Shown here: piece after piece, positions 31,302-40,541 of the stretch
Layout: each line of letters starts with the position of its first letter
How positions within the stretch are numbered: the first letter of the stretch is position 1
From: Ignavibacteria bacterium
Lineage (GTDB): Bacteria > Bacteroidota > Ignavibacteria > Tepidaquicellales > Tepidaquicellaceae
DNA length: 64,000 nt
Reading direction: 5' to 3'
Assembly: GCA_028714695.1 (NCBI GenBank)
Contig: JAQTLX010000002.1
Span: forward strand, 186,001 to 250,000
Program-made: the position numbers and the translations under genes
Notes under the pieces: generated by a model
What the model was told of the DNA's origin: nothing
Database searches by the model: none
The model's input: the letters and a program-made list of their open reading frames with translations, nothing else

Positions 31302-32396
31302 ATGAAATACATTTTTTATTTTTTTGAAGTAATTATTCTTTTTGTAATAGTCGATTCATCCTTTTCCCAAGAAAATCAGGAAGAAAGTGTTGTCAATTAT
31401 TTGAAAAATAATGGATTGCGGGTTCACGATATCGCATATTGTTCTTCATCGTATTGGATTAGCACACAAAACGGGATTGTTAGATATGACGGTACTTTGT
31501 TTACATATTTTTCATTTAATGAAAGTGGACCATTGAGTTCATTCACAATTAACGATAAATCTAAGGATACGTTGTTTGCTGATATTTATAATCTATATAG
31601 TTCGAAAGATGAATTATGGATAGTGCCGCAATATATCATTGGTTATGAAAGTAAATTATATACGTATAAAATTAGTAGTGATTATGTTTATCAGTATACA
31701 ATTAATATTGACAGCAACGCTTCATATTGTAATATTGATAAATTGATATTTGGGAAGAATGATTCTCCCGTTTTACTGATAAGAGGTTTACATATAAAAG
31801 GAACATTAGATATTAAGCAATATGATGTTTATGAATTAATTGGAGATAAGTTTTGCAAAAAGAGTTTCAATAAAACCTCAAATGAGTGGATTTCTTCTTA
31901 TTTGTTTTTCAATAAAAGAGAATATACTGTCTATCAGGAAATTCTGGGTGGAGATTGTATTTTAAAACTCCGTATCGATGACAATAAAGAAAATGATATA
32001 ATTTTGAGTGAGGGGAACGAGAAATATATCAATGTTAATTCATTTTCTTATAAAGACTCAACTTTATTGATCATATTCCCAAAAAACAAGAAATTCGCTT
32101 TTTTCTTTATGAATGACAAATCCGAGTTCAAAATCCAGGAACCGATTATCGATTATCGAGATGAATGCGAAGGGTGTTTAATCGGAAGTAAATTTTATAA
32201 CTTATATATAGTAGGCTTAATTGAATATGACATTTCAAGCGAATCATTTAATAAATACGATATGAAAGAAAATTCCGATTATGATATTTTTAACGGCACA
32301 AAAATAAAAATGATAAAGAACAATTTATGGTGTCTTTTTCATAAAAGATTTGAGAGCAATATGAATTTCAATGTGTTTTTATATAAGTATTATTAG
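31302..32396 (+). CDS. Secreted protein with beta-propeller-like start
   Basis: The frame opens at 31269, but the ATG at 31302 begins a proper signal peptide (MKYIFYFFEVIILFVIVDSS, then FSQ), so it is preferred. After the signal, NGLRVHDIAYCSSSYWISTQ and NGIVRYDGTLFTYFSFNES resemble the repeat pattern of two-component-regulator-type propeller blades (W.GT..G(I/L).RYDG). The rest is strand-rich, and the C-terminus lacks a type IX sorting domain, so it is probably periplasmic or exported otherwise. It lies between tRNA-tail copies 3 and 4. No close family is named. Confidence 0.72.
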   Translation: MKYIFYFFEVIILFVIVDSSFSQENQEESVVNYLKNNGLRVHDIAYCSSSYWISTQNGIVRYDGTLFTYFSFNESGPLSSFTINDKSKDTLFADIYNLYSSKDELWIVPQYIIGYESKLYTYKISSDYVYQYTINIDSNASYCNIDKLIFGKNDSPVLLIRGLHIKGTLDIKQYDVYELIGDKFCKKSFNKTSNEWISSYLFFNKREYTVYQEILGGDCILKLRIDDNKENDIILSEGNEKYINVNSFSYKDSTLLIIFPKNKKFAFFFMNDKSEFKIQEPIIDYRDECEGCLIGSKFYNLYIVGLIEYDISSESFNKYDMKENSDYDIFNGTKIKMIKNNLWCLFHKRFESNMNFNVFLYKYY

Positions 32397-32499
32397 TAAT
32401 TGTGATTCATTTCTAAATTATATAATATCATATTAAACGCATTAGGAAATTGATGCAATTGCGGTCCTCCATATTCTTATTAATAAATCTCAGTTATTG

Positions 32500-32577
32500 A
32501 TTCGTAATCAGTCCGCCCGCCCAACCCGCCACGGCGGGCCTTCGGCTGGCGGGCGGGCCTGGGGGAGGGGTTCGCTC
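32500..32577 (+). repeat. Damaged tRNA-Thr tail copy 4 with long GC-rich palindrome
   Basis: ATTCGTAATCAG is followed by nested palindromes (for example CCCGCCACGGCGGG), then GGGGTTC joined to GCTCA. Relative to the other copies the second half of the T-arm and the acceptor strand are deleted. It lies 1.65 kb from copy 3. Short TTCAATC-type repeats follow at 32588-32616. Confidence 0.75.
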
Positions 32578-32726
32578 AATTTTAAATCTTCAATCTTCAA
32601 TGTTCAATCTTCAATTGCAAATCAAAATACTCTCAAAGAAATTGCCCGGTCTCAAAATACTATCAATAATTCGGAAAACCGGAAATGTAAACTACATTAC
32701 ATTTATTATTTGCGACAATGAAATAT

Positions 32727-32854
32727 GTTGATTTAAATGCTTTGAATTATCTGATTCATCAATAACCAATATTCTGAGTCGTTTTTTAAAGTTGATTTAA
32801 ATGCTTTGAATTATCTGATTCACCAATAACCAATCTACTGAGTCATTTTAAAAT
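32727..32854 (+). repeat. 64-bp tandem duplication
   Basis: Bases 32727-32790 and 32791-32854 are two head-to-tail copies that differ at only a few positions. They lie in the gap between the secreted-protein gene and the TonB-dependent receptor gene; nothing else recognisable lies in the stretch 32578-32981. Confidence 0.85.
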
Positions 32855-32981
32855 TAGATTTGCCAAATTAGTGTTTTATCTATCGAAAAGTATTGTTAAA
32901 TTAATAGGATAGTAAATGTCATTTCAGAAATTAAGTATAGATATATCTCTGCTAAAATTCTAATTACTATCAAATATAATA

Positions 32982-35423
32982 ATGAAGGATTATATTTTGC
33001 GTAATAAACTTAAATTGTATTTCTTTGCATTATTTTTGTTATTACTTATCTCTTCCATCTCACATTCTCAAATAAAGATTTCGGGTATTGTTGTTGATGC
33101 AAAAGATTTCACGCCCGTCAAATGGGTGTCAATTAAAGCAATACTCATAGCAGATTCAACTGTGATTTCGGCAACTGAGTCCGCCGAGAACGGGGAATTC
33201 ATGATTAAAAATATTAGCCCCGGCGAGTATGTTTTTTCTTTTGAGTCTATAGGTTACACCGCTAAAAAAATAAGAGTAAACTTAACCGCTGATTCAAAAT
33301 CCATTGATACAATAAAACTATTTTCGTCGGAATATAAGACCGACGTTGTAAACGTAGAAGCGGAAACACCTGAAATGAGGCTTGACGGCGATAAAAAAAT
33401 ATTTACTACGGAAAATATGATATCCACAAAAGGCGGGACGGCGCTTGATGTTTTGAAAAGAATACCGATGATAGATGTGGATTTAAATGATAATGTTAGT
33501 CTACGCGGCTCTACAAATGCCGTAATCCTGATTGACAATAAGCCGATGAAATTCACGAGTCTCCGGCAATTGCCCGCAAATGCGATTAAGGATGTGGAGA
33601 TAATCACAACCCCATCCGCGAAGTATGAATCCGAAGGAGTAACGGGTATTATAAATATTGTTACTCAGGATAAAAATCTTGATTTTATCGGATATCATGG
33701 TTATATAAACGGCGGAGCAAGGTCAAATTTCTTAACGGGAAACGCTGATGCAGGGCTTAATATAAAAAAGGGCAGGTTTGAATATTTCTTAAGCGGGGGA
33801 TACTATAAATCTACTTCCACGACTGATGCATATACACGCACAGACTACAACTCCACAATTGACTCATATCAATCGATGAGCAATATCGAAGACAGATTTA
33901 AAATATGGTATCTTTCTTTAGGAACCGAATATCTCATAAACGATAAAAATGTTCTGGGGGTTGATGCTTCGGATAATTATGTCGACTACAACAATAGCAA
34001 TGCCGGGGACAGCCGAAATATAAATTCATTTGGCAGCACGACATCTCTGCTTAAATTGAACATTCAAAACAGAGTAAAGGCACATAATTATTATGCGAGC
34101 ATTTATTATACCGGCAAGTATGATAAAAAGGGCAGAGAATTGGATGCAGTAGTTACATTTACAGGCAATCCAGGTGATGGAAACACAGAGACAATAAGAC
34201 AGCGCTATGATTCACTTTTATCGCCAATATCATTTCCATACGACCAAAGACAAACTAACGAAAGTAATTATAAAACAATTACACTCCAGACCGATTATAC
34301 GCATCCGTTCGGTGATATGACAATTCTCGAAGCAGGTTATAAAGGCAGTTTCATAATAAATGAAAATGATTACACGGCAGATTCACTTGATTATATTTCA
34401 GGGCAGTTTGTTAAAGACTATAGTCTCATTAATCATTTCAAACTTAATAATAATGTTAACGGTATTTATACTACTTTCTCACACAAAATAAAAGACTTCG
34501 GGCTCAAACTCGGATTCCGTCTTGAACAAACGTATATAAAAGGTGAATTGATTACTTCGGAGGAACAGTTTAAAAGAGATTATTTAAATCTGTTCCCGAC
34601 ACTTAATCTGACACAAAAAATCGGAACGGAGAATCAACTGCAAATGAGTTACAGCAGAAGAATTACGAGACCCTATGCATGGAGATACAATCCTTTTGTA
34701 AACCGGAGCGATCCAAAAAATATTTCATTCGGCAACCCCGAACTATCTCCTGAATTATCCGATTCGTATGAACTGACTCACAGTTACTATGGAAAAATAT
34801 TTTCATTAACGACATCAATCTTTTACAGAAGATCGTATGATGTCATTTCCATTTACAGTTACATGCTTGATTCTGTGACCACTGCGACCACATACAGAAA
34901 CGAAGGTTCGGCAAAGTTTTACGGTGCGGATTTCATTTTGAGTTCATCTATTCTTAAATGGTGGACATTTAATGCATCGCTCAGCATTTATATATCAAAG
35001 TTTGAAAGCAGCGCGGCAAATGATTATCAGAGCGAAGCGGGGACTGCACTTAAAGGCAAGATACGCACTAATATAAAGTTGAAGGACATATTTGATATTG
35101 AGATATTTTATAATTACAGAGGAAAAAGAATAACGGCGTCGGGATTTATCGAGCCGTCAGGGTCGCTTGATATCGGCATAAACAAAAATCTGTTTAACAA
35201 GAAACTCGGCATAAGCCTCAGAGCGAGAGATATATTCAATACGAGCGACTGGAATAGTGAAGTTTCGGGTGTCGGTCTGCACACAAGAAATGAAAACAAA
35301 GAGAACTCTCAAGCAATATACCTTAACATTTCGTTTTACTTTGGCAATACGAAAGACTACTATGAAAAATCAAAGGAGACAAAGCAAAATGATAATGAAT
35401 CTCAGGATACAAAGTTAAAGTAA
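32982..35423 (+). CDS. TonB-dependent receptor-type outer membrane protein
   Basis: After a signal peptide (KLYFFALFLLLLISSISHSQ) comes a carboxypeptidase-regulatory-like beta-sandwich (ISGIVVDAKDFTPVKWVSIK to about residue 105). A plug domain follows (GTALDVLKRIPMIDVDLNDN, VSLRGSTNAVILIDNKP), then a 22-strand-type barrel with the family's (F/Y)PTLNLTQKIG and YSRRITRPYAWRYNPFVNRS elements. This is the outer-membrane barrel family often annotated as TonB-dependent receptor, used for uptake of large nutrients or for peptide handling. No SusD partner is adjacent, so it is probably not a glycan-uptake pair. A terminator follows at 35489. Confidence 0.88.
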   Translation: MKDYILRNKLKLYFFALFLLLLISSISHSQIKISGIVVDAKDFTPVKWVSIKAILIADSTVISATESAENGEFMIKNISPGEYVFSFESIGYTAKKIRVNLTADSKSIDTIKLFSSEYKTDVVNVEAETPEMRLDGDKKIFTTENMISTKGGTALDVLKRIPMIDVDLNDNVSLRGSTNAVILIDNKPMKFTSLRQLPANAIKDVEIITTPSAKYESEGVTGIINIVTQDKNLDFIGYHGYINGGARSNFLTGNADAGLNIKKGRFEYFLSGGYYKSTSTTDAYTRTDYNSTIDSYQSMSNIEDRFKIWYLSLGTEYLINDKNVLGVDASDNYVDYNNSNAGDSRNINSFGSTTSLLKLNIQNRVKAHNYYASIYYTGKYDKKGRELDAVVTFTGNPGDGNTETIRQRYDSLLSPISFPYDQRQTNESNYKTITLQTDYTHPFGDMTILEAGYKGSFIINENDYTADSLDYISGQFVKDYSLINHFKLNNNVNGIYTTFSHKIKDFGLKLGFRLEQTYIKGELITSEEQFKRDYLNLFPTLNLTQKIGTENQLQMSYSRRITRPYAWRYNPFVNRSDPKNISFGNPELSPELSDSYELTHSYYGKIFSLTTSIFYRRSYDVISIYSYMLDSVTTATTYRNEGSAKFYGADFILSSSILKWWTFNASLSIYISKFESSAANDYQSEAGTALKGKIRTNIKLKDIFDIEIFYNYRGKRITASGFIEPSGSLDIGINKNLFNKKLGISLRARDIFNTSDWNSEVSGVGLHTRNENKENSQAIYLNISFYFGNTKDYYEKSKETKQNDNESQDTKLK

Positions 35424-35488
35424 GTGGAATGAAAGATTTAATGGTTTAAACAGTATAATCAGCATCAACTAATTTTAAAGACATATAA

Positions 35489-35515
35489 AGAGAAACCGCA
35501 CGGGGTTCTCTTTTT
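35489..35515 (+). terminator. Intrinsic terminator after the TonB-dependent receptor gene
   Basis: AGAGAAACC and GGGGTTCTCT pair around a short loop and are followed by TTTTT. It belongs to the same hairpin type seen after the tRNA tails. Confidence 0.75.
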
Positions 35516-35673
35516 CAAATTCTAACGGCAAGAAATACTCTATTCATTACTCGTACCGATAGAGTATATGAGAGATAATCAAAACAAGAAAATACGCAGT
35601 GATTATAATCAACTGCATTTGTTCTGATAACAAATACCGCTATTTTTAAAAATATTGCCACATTATTTTCTGT

Positions 35674-36810
35674 ATGAAAGCGGGAAAACACAAAAAAATT
35701 TTTAATATGCTTGTTTACTTATTCTCTTTTATCGCGCTGGCATTGATAATGCTGCTGATAATATTAATCATCCGTTCACCCGGCAAGATTCAGTCATTCA
35801 CCGATGAAAACGAAAACATCCTTGCAGGCAGTATATCGGAAAAAGTATTTGTGAATATAGGCGGCGTGAAGCAGGGCATGTTTATTCGCGGCAAGGATTT
35901 AAAAAACCCCGTACTTCTATACATTCATGGCGGTCCTGCCTTCCCGAATTATTTTCTCATAGAAAAATATTCACCGGGGCTGGAAGAAAATTTTACCGTT
36001 TGCTACTGGGAGCAGCGCGGCGGGGGACTATCATACGGTCCGGAAGTGACATTGGAAAGCATGAATTTCGAGCAACTTACTTCAGATGCTATTGAAGTGA
36101 CGAATTATCTTCGTGAGCGTTTTGGAAAAGAAAAAATATTTATGATGGCGCATTCAGGCGGGACTCCTTTCGCAATTATGACTGCGGCAAGGGCGCCGCA
36201 ATTATATTATGCGTATATTGGAATGGCGCAGATAACACGGCAGGCGGAATCTGAAAAAATTGCATACAAATATATGCTGGAACAGTATACGGCGAATGGA
36301 AATGAAAAAGCGGTTGATGAACTTAAAAAATATTCCGTTCTTGATTCCGATAATTGTATAGTACCGTTTTATAAATCCCTGACACGCGATGAATCGATGC
36401 ACGAACTCGGCATTGGTACAATGCGGAATATGAGATCAGTTTTCAAAGGCGTATTTATACCTGTATGGACTTGCAAAGCATATACACTCAGAGAAAAAAT
36501 CAATATATGGATTTCCAAATTCTCGTTTATTAAAAAAACAAAACTTATAGACGAACTATTCGCAACCGATATACCTGCCGGAATACCGAAACTTGAAATA
36601 CCTGTATATTTTTTCAGCGGGAAATATGATTTAACCGTAAATCACGATTTATCAAAAGCCTATCTGGAGAAATTGCAGGCGCCTTTAAAAGGATTCTATA
36701 CATTTAGTGAATCCGCTCACAGTCCGATTTATGAAGAACCGCAGAGAATGAAAGAAATAATGGTTAATGATGTTTTATGCGGAACAAATAAGAATGGGGA
36801 TAGAAATTAA
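35674..36810 (+). CDS. Membrane-anchored alpha/beta hydrolase (proline iminopeptidase-like)
   Basis: An N-terminal membrane segment (LVYLFSFIALALIMLLIILI) anchors a hydrolase domain. The oxyanion motif is HGGPAFPN near residue 90, followed by WEQRGGGLS, the D/W-x-RG.G.S element of S33 peptidases. The nucleophile elbow is AHSGGTPFA with Ser as the likely nucleophile. The acid lies in FFSGKYDLTV and the His in SAHSPIYEE. Family members cleave small amides or esters, often N-terminal proline. The gene stands alone, upstream of the TetR regulator but on the same strand, and ends 158 bases before it. Confidence 0.82.
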   Translation: MKAGKHKKIFNMLVYLFSFIALALIMLLIILIIRSPGKIQSFTDENENILAGSISEKVFVNIGGVKQGMFIRGKDLKNPVLLYIHGGPAFPNYFLIEKYSPGLEENFTVCYWEQRGGGLSYGPEVTLESMNFEQLTSDAIEVTNYLRERFGKEKIFMMAHSGGTPFAIMTAARAPQLYYAYIGMAQITRQAESEKIAYKYMLEQYTANGNEKAVDELKKYSVLDSDNCIVPFYKSLTRDESMHELGIGTMRNMRSVFKGVFIPVWTCKAYTLREKINIWISKFSFIKKTKLIDELFATDIPAGIPKLEIPVYFFSGKYDLTVNHDLSKAYLEKLQAPLKGFYTFSESAHSPIYEEPQRMKEIMVNDVLCGTNKNGDRN

Positions 36811-36947
36811 TCAATAAAAATCTGCAATTGAAATTGCAGGGGATATATTCATGATTTGTCGTTAAAATATAAACATGCTTCTTCTGTGGGATTGAATTCA
36901 TAAAAATATTTCTCTTGCATTTAAAAAAATATAATTGCAATTTACAA

Positions 36948-36969
36948 ATAAACCAAATGGTCGGTTTAT
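36948..36969 (+). promoter_or_regulatory. TetR-family operator 1
   Basis: ATAAACC and GGTTTAT are perfect inverted repeats around AAATGGTC. The core ACCAAATGGTCGGT matches the operators at 37593 and 37778. It overlaps the start of the TetR gene, pointing to autorepression. Confidence 0.7.
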
Positions 36970-37573
36970 GAAAGACACAAAAGAGCATATAATAAATACC
37001 GCATCAACGTTATTTCTTCAGAAGAACTTCAAAGAAGTAACAATGAAAGAGATTGTCGATAAAACTGGATTATCAAAAGGTGCATTTTATCATTATTTCG
37101 AAAGTAAAGAGAAACTCTTTATGGAAGTAATTGATAACATTTTATTTTCACAGATGTATTTCGATTATGACAAATATTCCAATAAGTCCTTTTATGAATT
37201 TTATCATGCCTGCGCAAATAATACAAACGTTATCAATGAAACAAAATCAGAAAATATTCAAGATACCGGTAAATCCTTTTATTCTCCGAACTTTTATTTC
37301 CTAATTTTTGATGCAATGAATTTACTTCCGGATTTTAGAAAAAAGATGGAAGGATACCTGGAAAAAGAGCGAAATGCATGGATCTCCGCTATTAAACGGG
37401 CCAGGGAATGCGGTGAAATAAAGACAACTTTAACGGACAAGCATATAGCCTCATTCTTCATTTCGACAGCCGATGGAATAGCGTTGAATCTAATAATAGG
37501 GGGTAAATATGGAAATCTGAAAAAGGAATTGTTGTCTTTATGGAATGAATTCTATAAAAGTATAAAAACTTAA
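36968..37573 (+). CDS. TetR-family transcriptional repressor
   Basis: The N-terminal 50 residues form the TetR DNA-binding domain: IINTASTLFLQKNFKEVTMK, EIVDKTGLSKGAFYHYFESK, EKLF. The GAFYHYF recognition-helix signature is clear. The C-terminal ligand and dimer domain is divergent, as usual. A TTG at 36935 is possible, but the ATG at 36968 begins directly at the conserved domain; neither has a ribosome-binding site. The operator overlaps the start. Two further operators lie between this gene and the efflux operon, so the protein most likely represses both until a toxic compound binds it. Confidence 0.88.
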   Translation: MKDTKEHIINTASTLFLQKNFKEVTMKEIVDKTGLSKGAFYHYFESKEKLFMEVIDNILFSQMYFDYDKYSNKSFYEFYHACANNTNVINETKSENIQDTGKSFYSPNFYFLIFDAMNLLPDFRKKMEGYLEKERNAWISAIKRARECGEIKTTLTDKHIASFFISTADGIALNLIIGGKYGNLKKELLSLWNEFYKSIKT

Positions 37574-37585
37574 TTTTTTTAGAAT

Positions 37586-37610
37586 AATATAAACCGACTG
37601 TTCGGTATAT
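37586..37610 (+). promoter_or_regulatory. TetR-family operator 2
   Basis: The inverted repeat ACCGACTGTTCGGT (37593-37606) lies 12 bases after the repressor stop, flanked by ATATAA and ATATAA-like arms. Confidence 0.65.
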
Positions 37611-37770
37611 AACTTTTAAATAGAATCCGAAGGCTATGAAGAAGGACAGGAATTAATAAATATAAATATAGTTAGAAGAAGAATAATCTCTTGAATGATT
37701 AAATCGATATTAATGATTAGAGTTTTAATAAATAAACTCATGGTTGAGCCGAAGCAATATTTTTTTGATA

Positions 37771-37795
37771 TTTATAAACCGAACGGTCGGTATAA
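37771..37795 (+). promoter_or_regulatory. TetR-family operator 3, in front of the efflux operon
   Basis: ACCGAACGGTCGGT (37778-37791) in the same AT-rich flank lies 58 bases before the membrane-fusion-protein start, a good place to block its promoter. Confidence 0.7.
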
Positions 37796-37849
37796 TTAAA
37801 ATGTATAAAAATAAAATATTATGAAAACTAAATATAAAATGGAAAGAAC

Positions 37850-38932
37850 ATGGAACAGGAAGTAAAACAACGAAAAACCGGCATAATATTACTGGTCTCT
37901 GCTGTAGTGTTCGCAATTCTCATAGCAGGCTTGCTCTATTGGAGAAACGGCAAAGTTTATGAATCTACCGATAACGCCCAATTGGATTGCAGCATTATAC
38001 CGATAAGGTCGGTTGTAACGGCTTTCATTAACTCGGTCAATTTTACAGATAATGCCGAGGTGAAAAAAGGACAGGTTCTTTTTGTCTTTGATACGATTGA
38101 GATAAAAGCAAAAATTGATGAGGTAAAAGCATCTTTGGAAATTGCCAATGCGAAATTGATTTCGGCAAAAATCAAGACCATGTCAAGTAATGAGAGTGCA
38201 AATGCAAGTGATTTGACGGTCGAATCTTATGAGCAAAGTATTATTTCCGCAAAAGCAAATCTTGATAAATCACAAAGCAACTATGACAGAACGCGCGCGC
38301 TATTCCAAATAAAGGCAGCCACTCAGGAACAATATGAATCAGCGGAGAAAAATCTTGTCGTTGCAAAAGCGGATTACAATAAATCCGTTAGTATTCGAAA
38401 ATCATCTTTATCAACAACGATGAGTCTAAAATCGCTTGCCAAATCCGACGAAAGCCAAATCAAACTGGCGGAAGCGCAGGTGAATCAATGTAAGGCGGAA
38501 TTAATACTTGCACTGCAGCAGTTAACTTATGCCGTTGTCCTTGCTCCTTGTAATGGAATAGTTTCGAAAAGAAACGTAGAGATTGGGCAATATGTTTCCG
38601 CCGGACAGAGTTTATGCGTTATAGTGGATAACGAAAACCTATGGGTGACGGCGAATCTCAAGGAAACACAATTGGAAAGTATTAAGCCGGGGCAGGATGT
38701 AAAAATTAAAGTTGACGCTTATCCTGAAATCGATCTGTCAGGAAAAATTGAATCATTTTCAGGTGCAACGGGTGCAAAATATTCATTGCTTCCGCCTGAT
38801 AATTCGACAGGGAATTTTATAAAAATTACGCAGCGTATTCCTGTCAAGATATCAATTAATAATTTATCGATAGATAAAGACCGGGTATTATTTCCCGGGA
38901 TGAGTGTTTTTGTAAAAATTTATACTAATTAG
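37850..38932 (+). CDS. EmrA/HlyD-type membrane fusion protein
   Basis: A short cytoplasmic start and one membrane helix (IILLVSAVVFAILIAGLLYW) are followed by the first half of a lipoyl-like domain (ADNAQLD-type region VYESTDNAQLDCSIIPIRSV). A long coiled-coil hairpin follows (residues about 75-210), then the second lipoyl half (VVLAPCNGIVSKRNVEIGQY) and a beta-barrel domain (VTANLKETQLESIKPGQDVK). This is the plan of periplasmic adaptor proteins that join an inner-membrane pump to a TolC channel. It heads an operon with the pump and the outer-membrane factor. Confidence 0.9.
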   Translation: MEQEVKQRKTGIILLVSAVVFAILIAGLLYWRNGKVYESTDNAQLDCSIIPIRSVVTAFINSVNFTDNAEVKKGQVLFVFDTIEIKAKIDEVKASLEIANAKLISAKIKTMSSNESANASDLTVESYEQSIISAKANLDKSQSNYDRTRALFQIKAATQEQYESAEKNLVVAKADYNKSVSIRKSSLSTTMSLKSLAKSDESQIKLAEAQVNQCKAELILALQQLTYAVVLAPCNGIVSKRNVEIGQYVSAGQSLCVIVDNENLWVTANLKETQLESIKPGQDVKIKVDAYPEIDLSGKIESFSGATGAKYSLLPPDNSTGNFIKITQRIPVKISINNLSIDKDRVLFPGMSVFVKIYTN

Positions 38933-38938
38933 AAAACT

Positions 38939-40492
38939 ATGAGAACTACACTTGAAAATCCTTCGCAGTATCTTTCCGGCACGGCTAAATGGATTCTTGT
39001 TGGAACGGCATTATCATGTGCGCTGCTAGAAATTATTGATAGTACTGTAGTAGCAGTGGCGCGGCCCGATATGATGGGTAGTTTAGGTGCCACTACACTT
39101 GAAATTGCATGGGTAATTTCTGCCTATGCTATCGGCAATGTTATTACCGTTCCATTATCGGCTATGCTTTCAAACTTATTCGGCAGAAAAGTTTATTTTA
39201 CTGCTTCCGTTGTTTTATTTACGTTTTCTTCGCTAATGTGCGGTCTGTCTTCAGGCCTGTGGATGCTTGTTTTCTGGCGGTTTATACAGGGACTGGGCGG
39301 AGGCGGCTTATTATCAACGGCACAGAGTATAATATCAGACGCCTTTCCTCCTAAGGAACTGGCTACGGCAACAGCGATATTTGGAGTTGGGCTGATGGTT
39401 GGACCCGCAATAGGTCCCGTTATGGGCGGTTATATAACAGACAATTGGTCATGGAATTGGATATTTTTTATCAATGTTCCTATAGGAATTGTTGCGGCAT
39501 TCCTTTCATGGTCTTTTGTTCCAAATCTTGCTGAAGCCGTTAAACCTAAAAGAATGGACTGGTGGGGCATATTGTTTCTAATTATAGGTTTGTGTTCTCT
39601 TCAGTATTTTTTGGAAGAAGGGACAAATAAATACTGGTTTGAAAGTTCGGAAATAATCATCATTTTTATAGTTGCCATTACAGGATTAACTGCCTTCGTT
39701 TGGCGAGAATTAACTATTGATGAACCGGCTGTAAACATCAAATTATACAAAAACTTTAATCTTGCTGTCGGTCATTTATTGAATTTGATACTTGGCATGA
39801 TGATAGTGGGCATGTTTTTCATTTTTCCCTTATTCACACAAGTTACGCTTAACTGGTCGGCTACACAACAAGGAGTTTTTCTTATATCAGGTACAATCGC
39901 TTCTGCTTTTGCCATGATATTTGTAAGTAAAGTTGTCTTAAAAAAACTCAACAACACCATCACTGCCATAATCGGTGTAATATTGTTTTCCTTATTTATA
40001 ATTTTGCTTTCATTTTCGTCTCCCGATTCAAGCGAGAAAAATTTCTTCTGGCCGTTTATAATAAGCGGTTTCGGCAGAGCATTTTTAATGGTTCCGCTGA
40101 TGTCTATGGCTCTTTCGGGTTTACGCGGTAAAGATTTGGCGCAGGCTACCGGGTTATCCAATATTATGCGCCAGTTGGGTTCTGCAATCGGGATTGCCTT
40201 AATGGGAATTTATTTAAATCATGAAAGCGTATTTGTCAGAAGCAATATGCTTGGGAATATCAATTTATACAATAACACTGTTATAGACAGAATAACCGCA
40301 TATACTCAAAAATTTATCTCTGCAGGATATTCAATAGATGATGCTAATAGAGTTGCTTATCAAATTATTGACAATACTCTGACAAAACAACAGCAAATAG
40401 TTTGTTACGATAATGCGTATATGGCTGTGGGTCTGGTAATTCTGATTTGTATACCTCTGATTTTACTTATAAGAAATAAAAAAATAATTTAA
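38939..40492 (+). CDS. EmrB/QacA-type MFS drug exporter (DHA2, 14-TM)
   Basis: The 517-residue protein has fourteen hydrophobic segments. The start has the family's motif near VALLEIIDSTVVAVARPDMM (first helix, D-S-T-V-V-A-VA-P), and LSNLFGRKVYF carries the loop 2-3 motif A (G.....GRK/R). ATAIFGVGLMVGPAIGPVMG is motif C of drug:H+ antiporters. It exports hydrophobic compounds using the proton gradient and hands them to the fusion protein six bases upstream. It is followed by the outer-membrane factor. Confidence 0.92.
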   Translation: MRTTLENPSQYLSGTAKWILVGTALSCALLEIIDSTVVAVARPDMMGSLGATTLEIAWVISAYAIGNVITVPLSAMLSNLFGRKVYFTASVVLFTFSSLMCGLSSGLWMLVFWRFIQGLGGGGLLSTAQSIISDAFPPKELATATAIFGVGLMVGPAIGPVMGGYITDNWSWNWIFFINVPIGIVAAFLSWSFVPNLAEAVKPKRMDWWGILFLIIGLCSLQYFLEEGTNKYWFESSEIIIIFIVAITGLTAFVWRELTIDEPAVNIKLYKNFNLAVGHLLNLILGMMIVGMFFIFPLFTQVTLNWSATQQGVFLISGTIASAFAMIFVSKVVLKKLNNTITAIIGVILFSLFIILLSFSSPDSSEKNFFWPFIISGFGRAFLMVPLMSMALSGLRGKDLAQATGLSNIMRQLGSAIGIALMGIYLNHESVFVRSNMLGNINLYNNTVIDRITAYTQKFISAGYSIDDANRVAYQIIDNTLTKQQQIVCYDNAYMAVGLVILICIPLILLIRNKKII

Positions 40493-40541
40493 TTGAAACT
40501 ACCGTAACCTCATCACAAAACGTTATTAAAGACAATCAAAT

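Noticed and set aside
32497-32721. A 74-residue plus-strand frame over the GC-rich palindromes
   Set aside because: It translates the damaged tRNA-tail copy and the repeats after it; the composition is that of repeat DNA.
36935-36967. TTG start for the TetR gene
   Set aside because: The extra eleven residues lie outside the conserved domain and over the operator; the ATG at 36968 is simpler, though neither has a ribosome-binding site.
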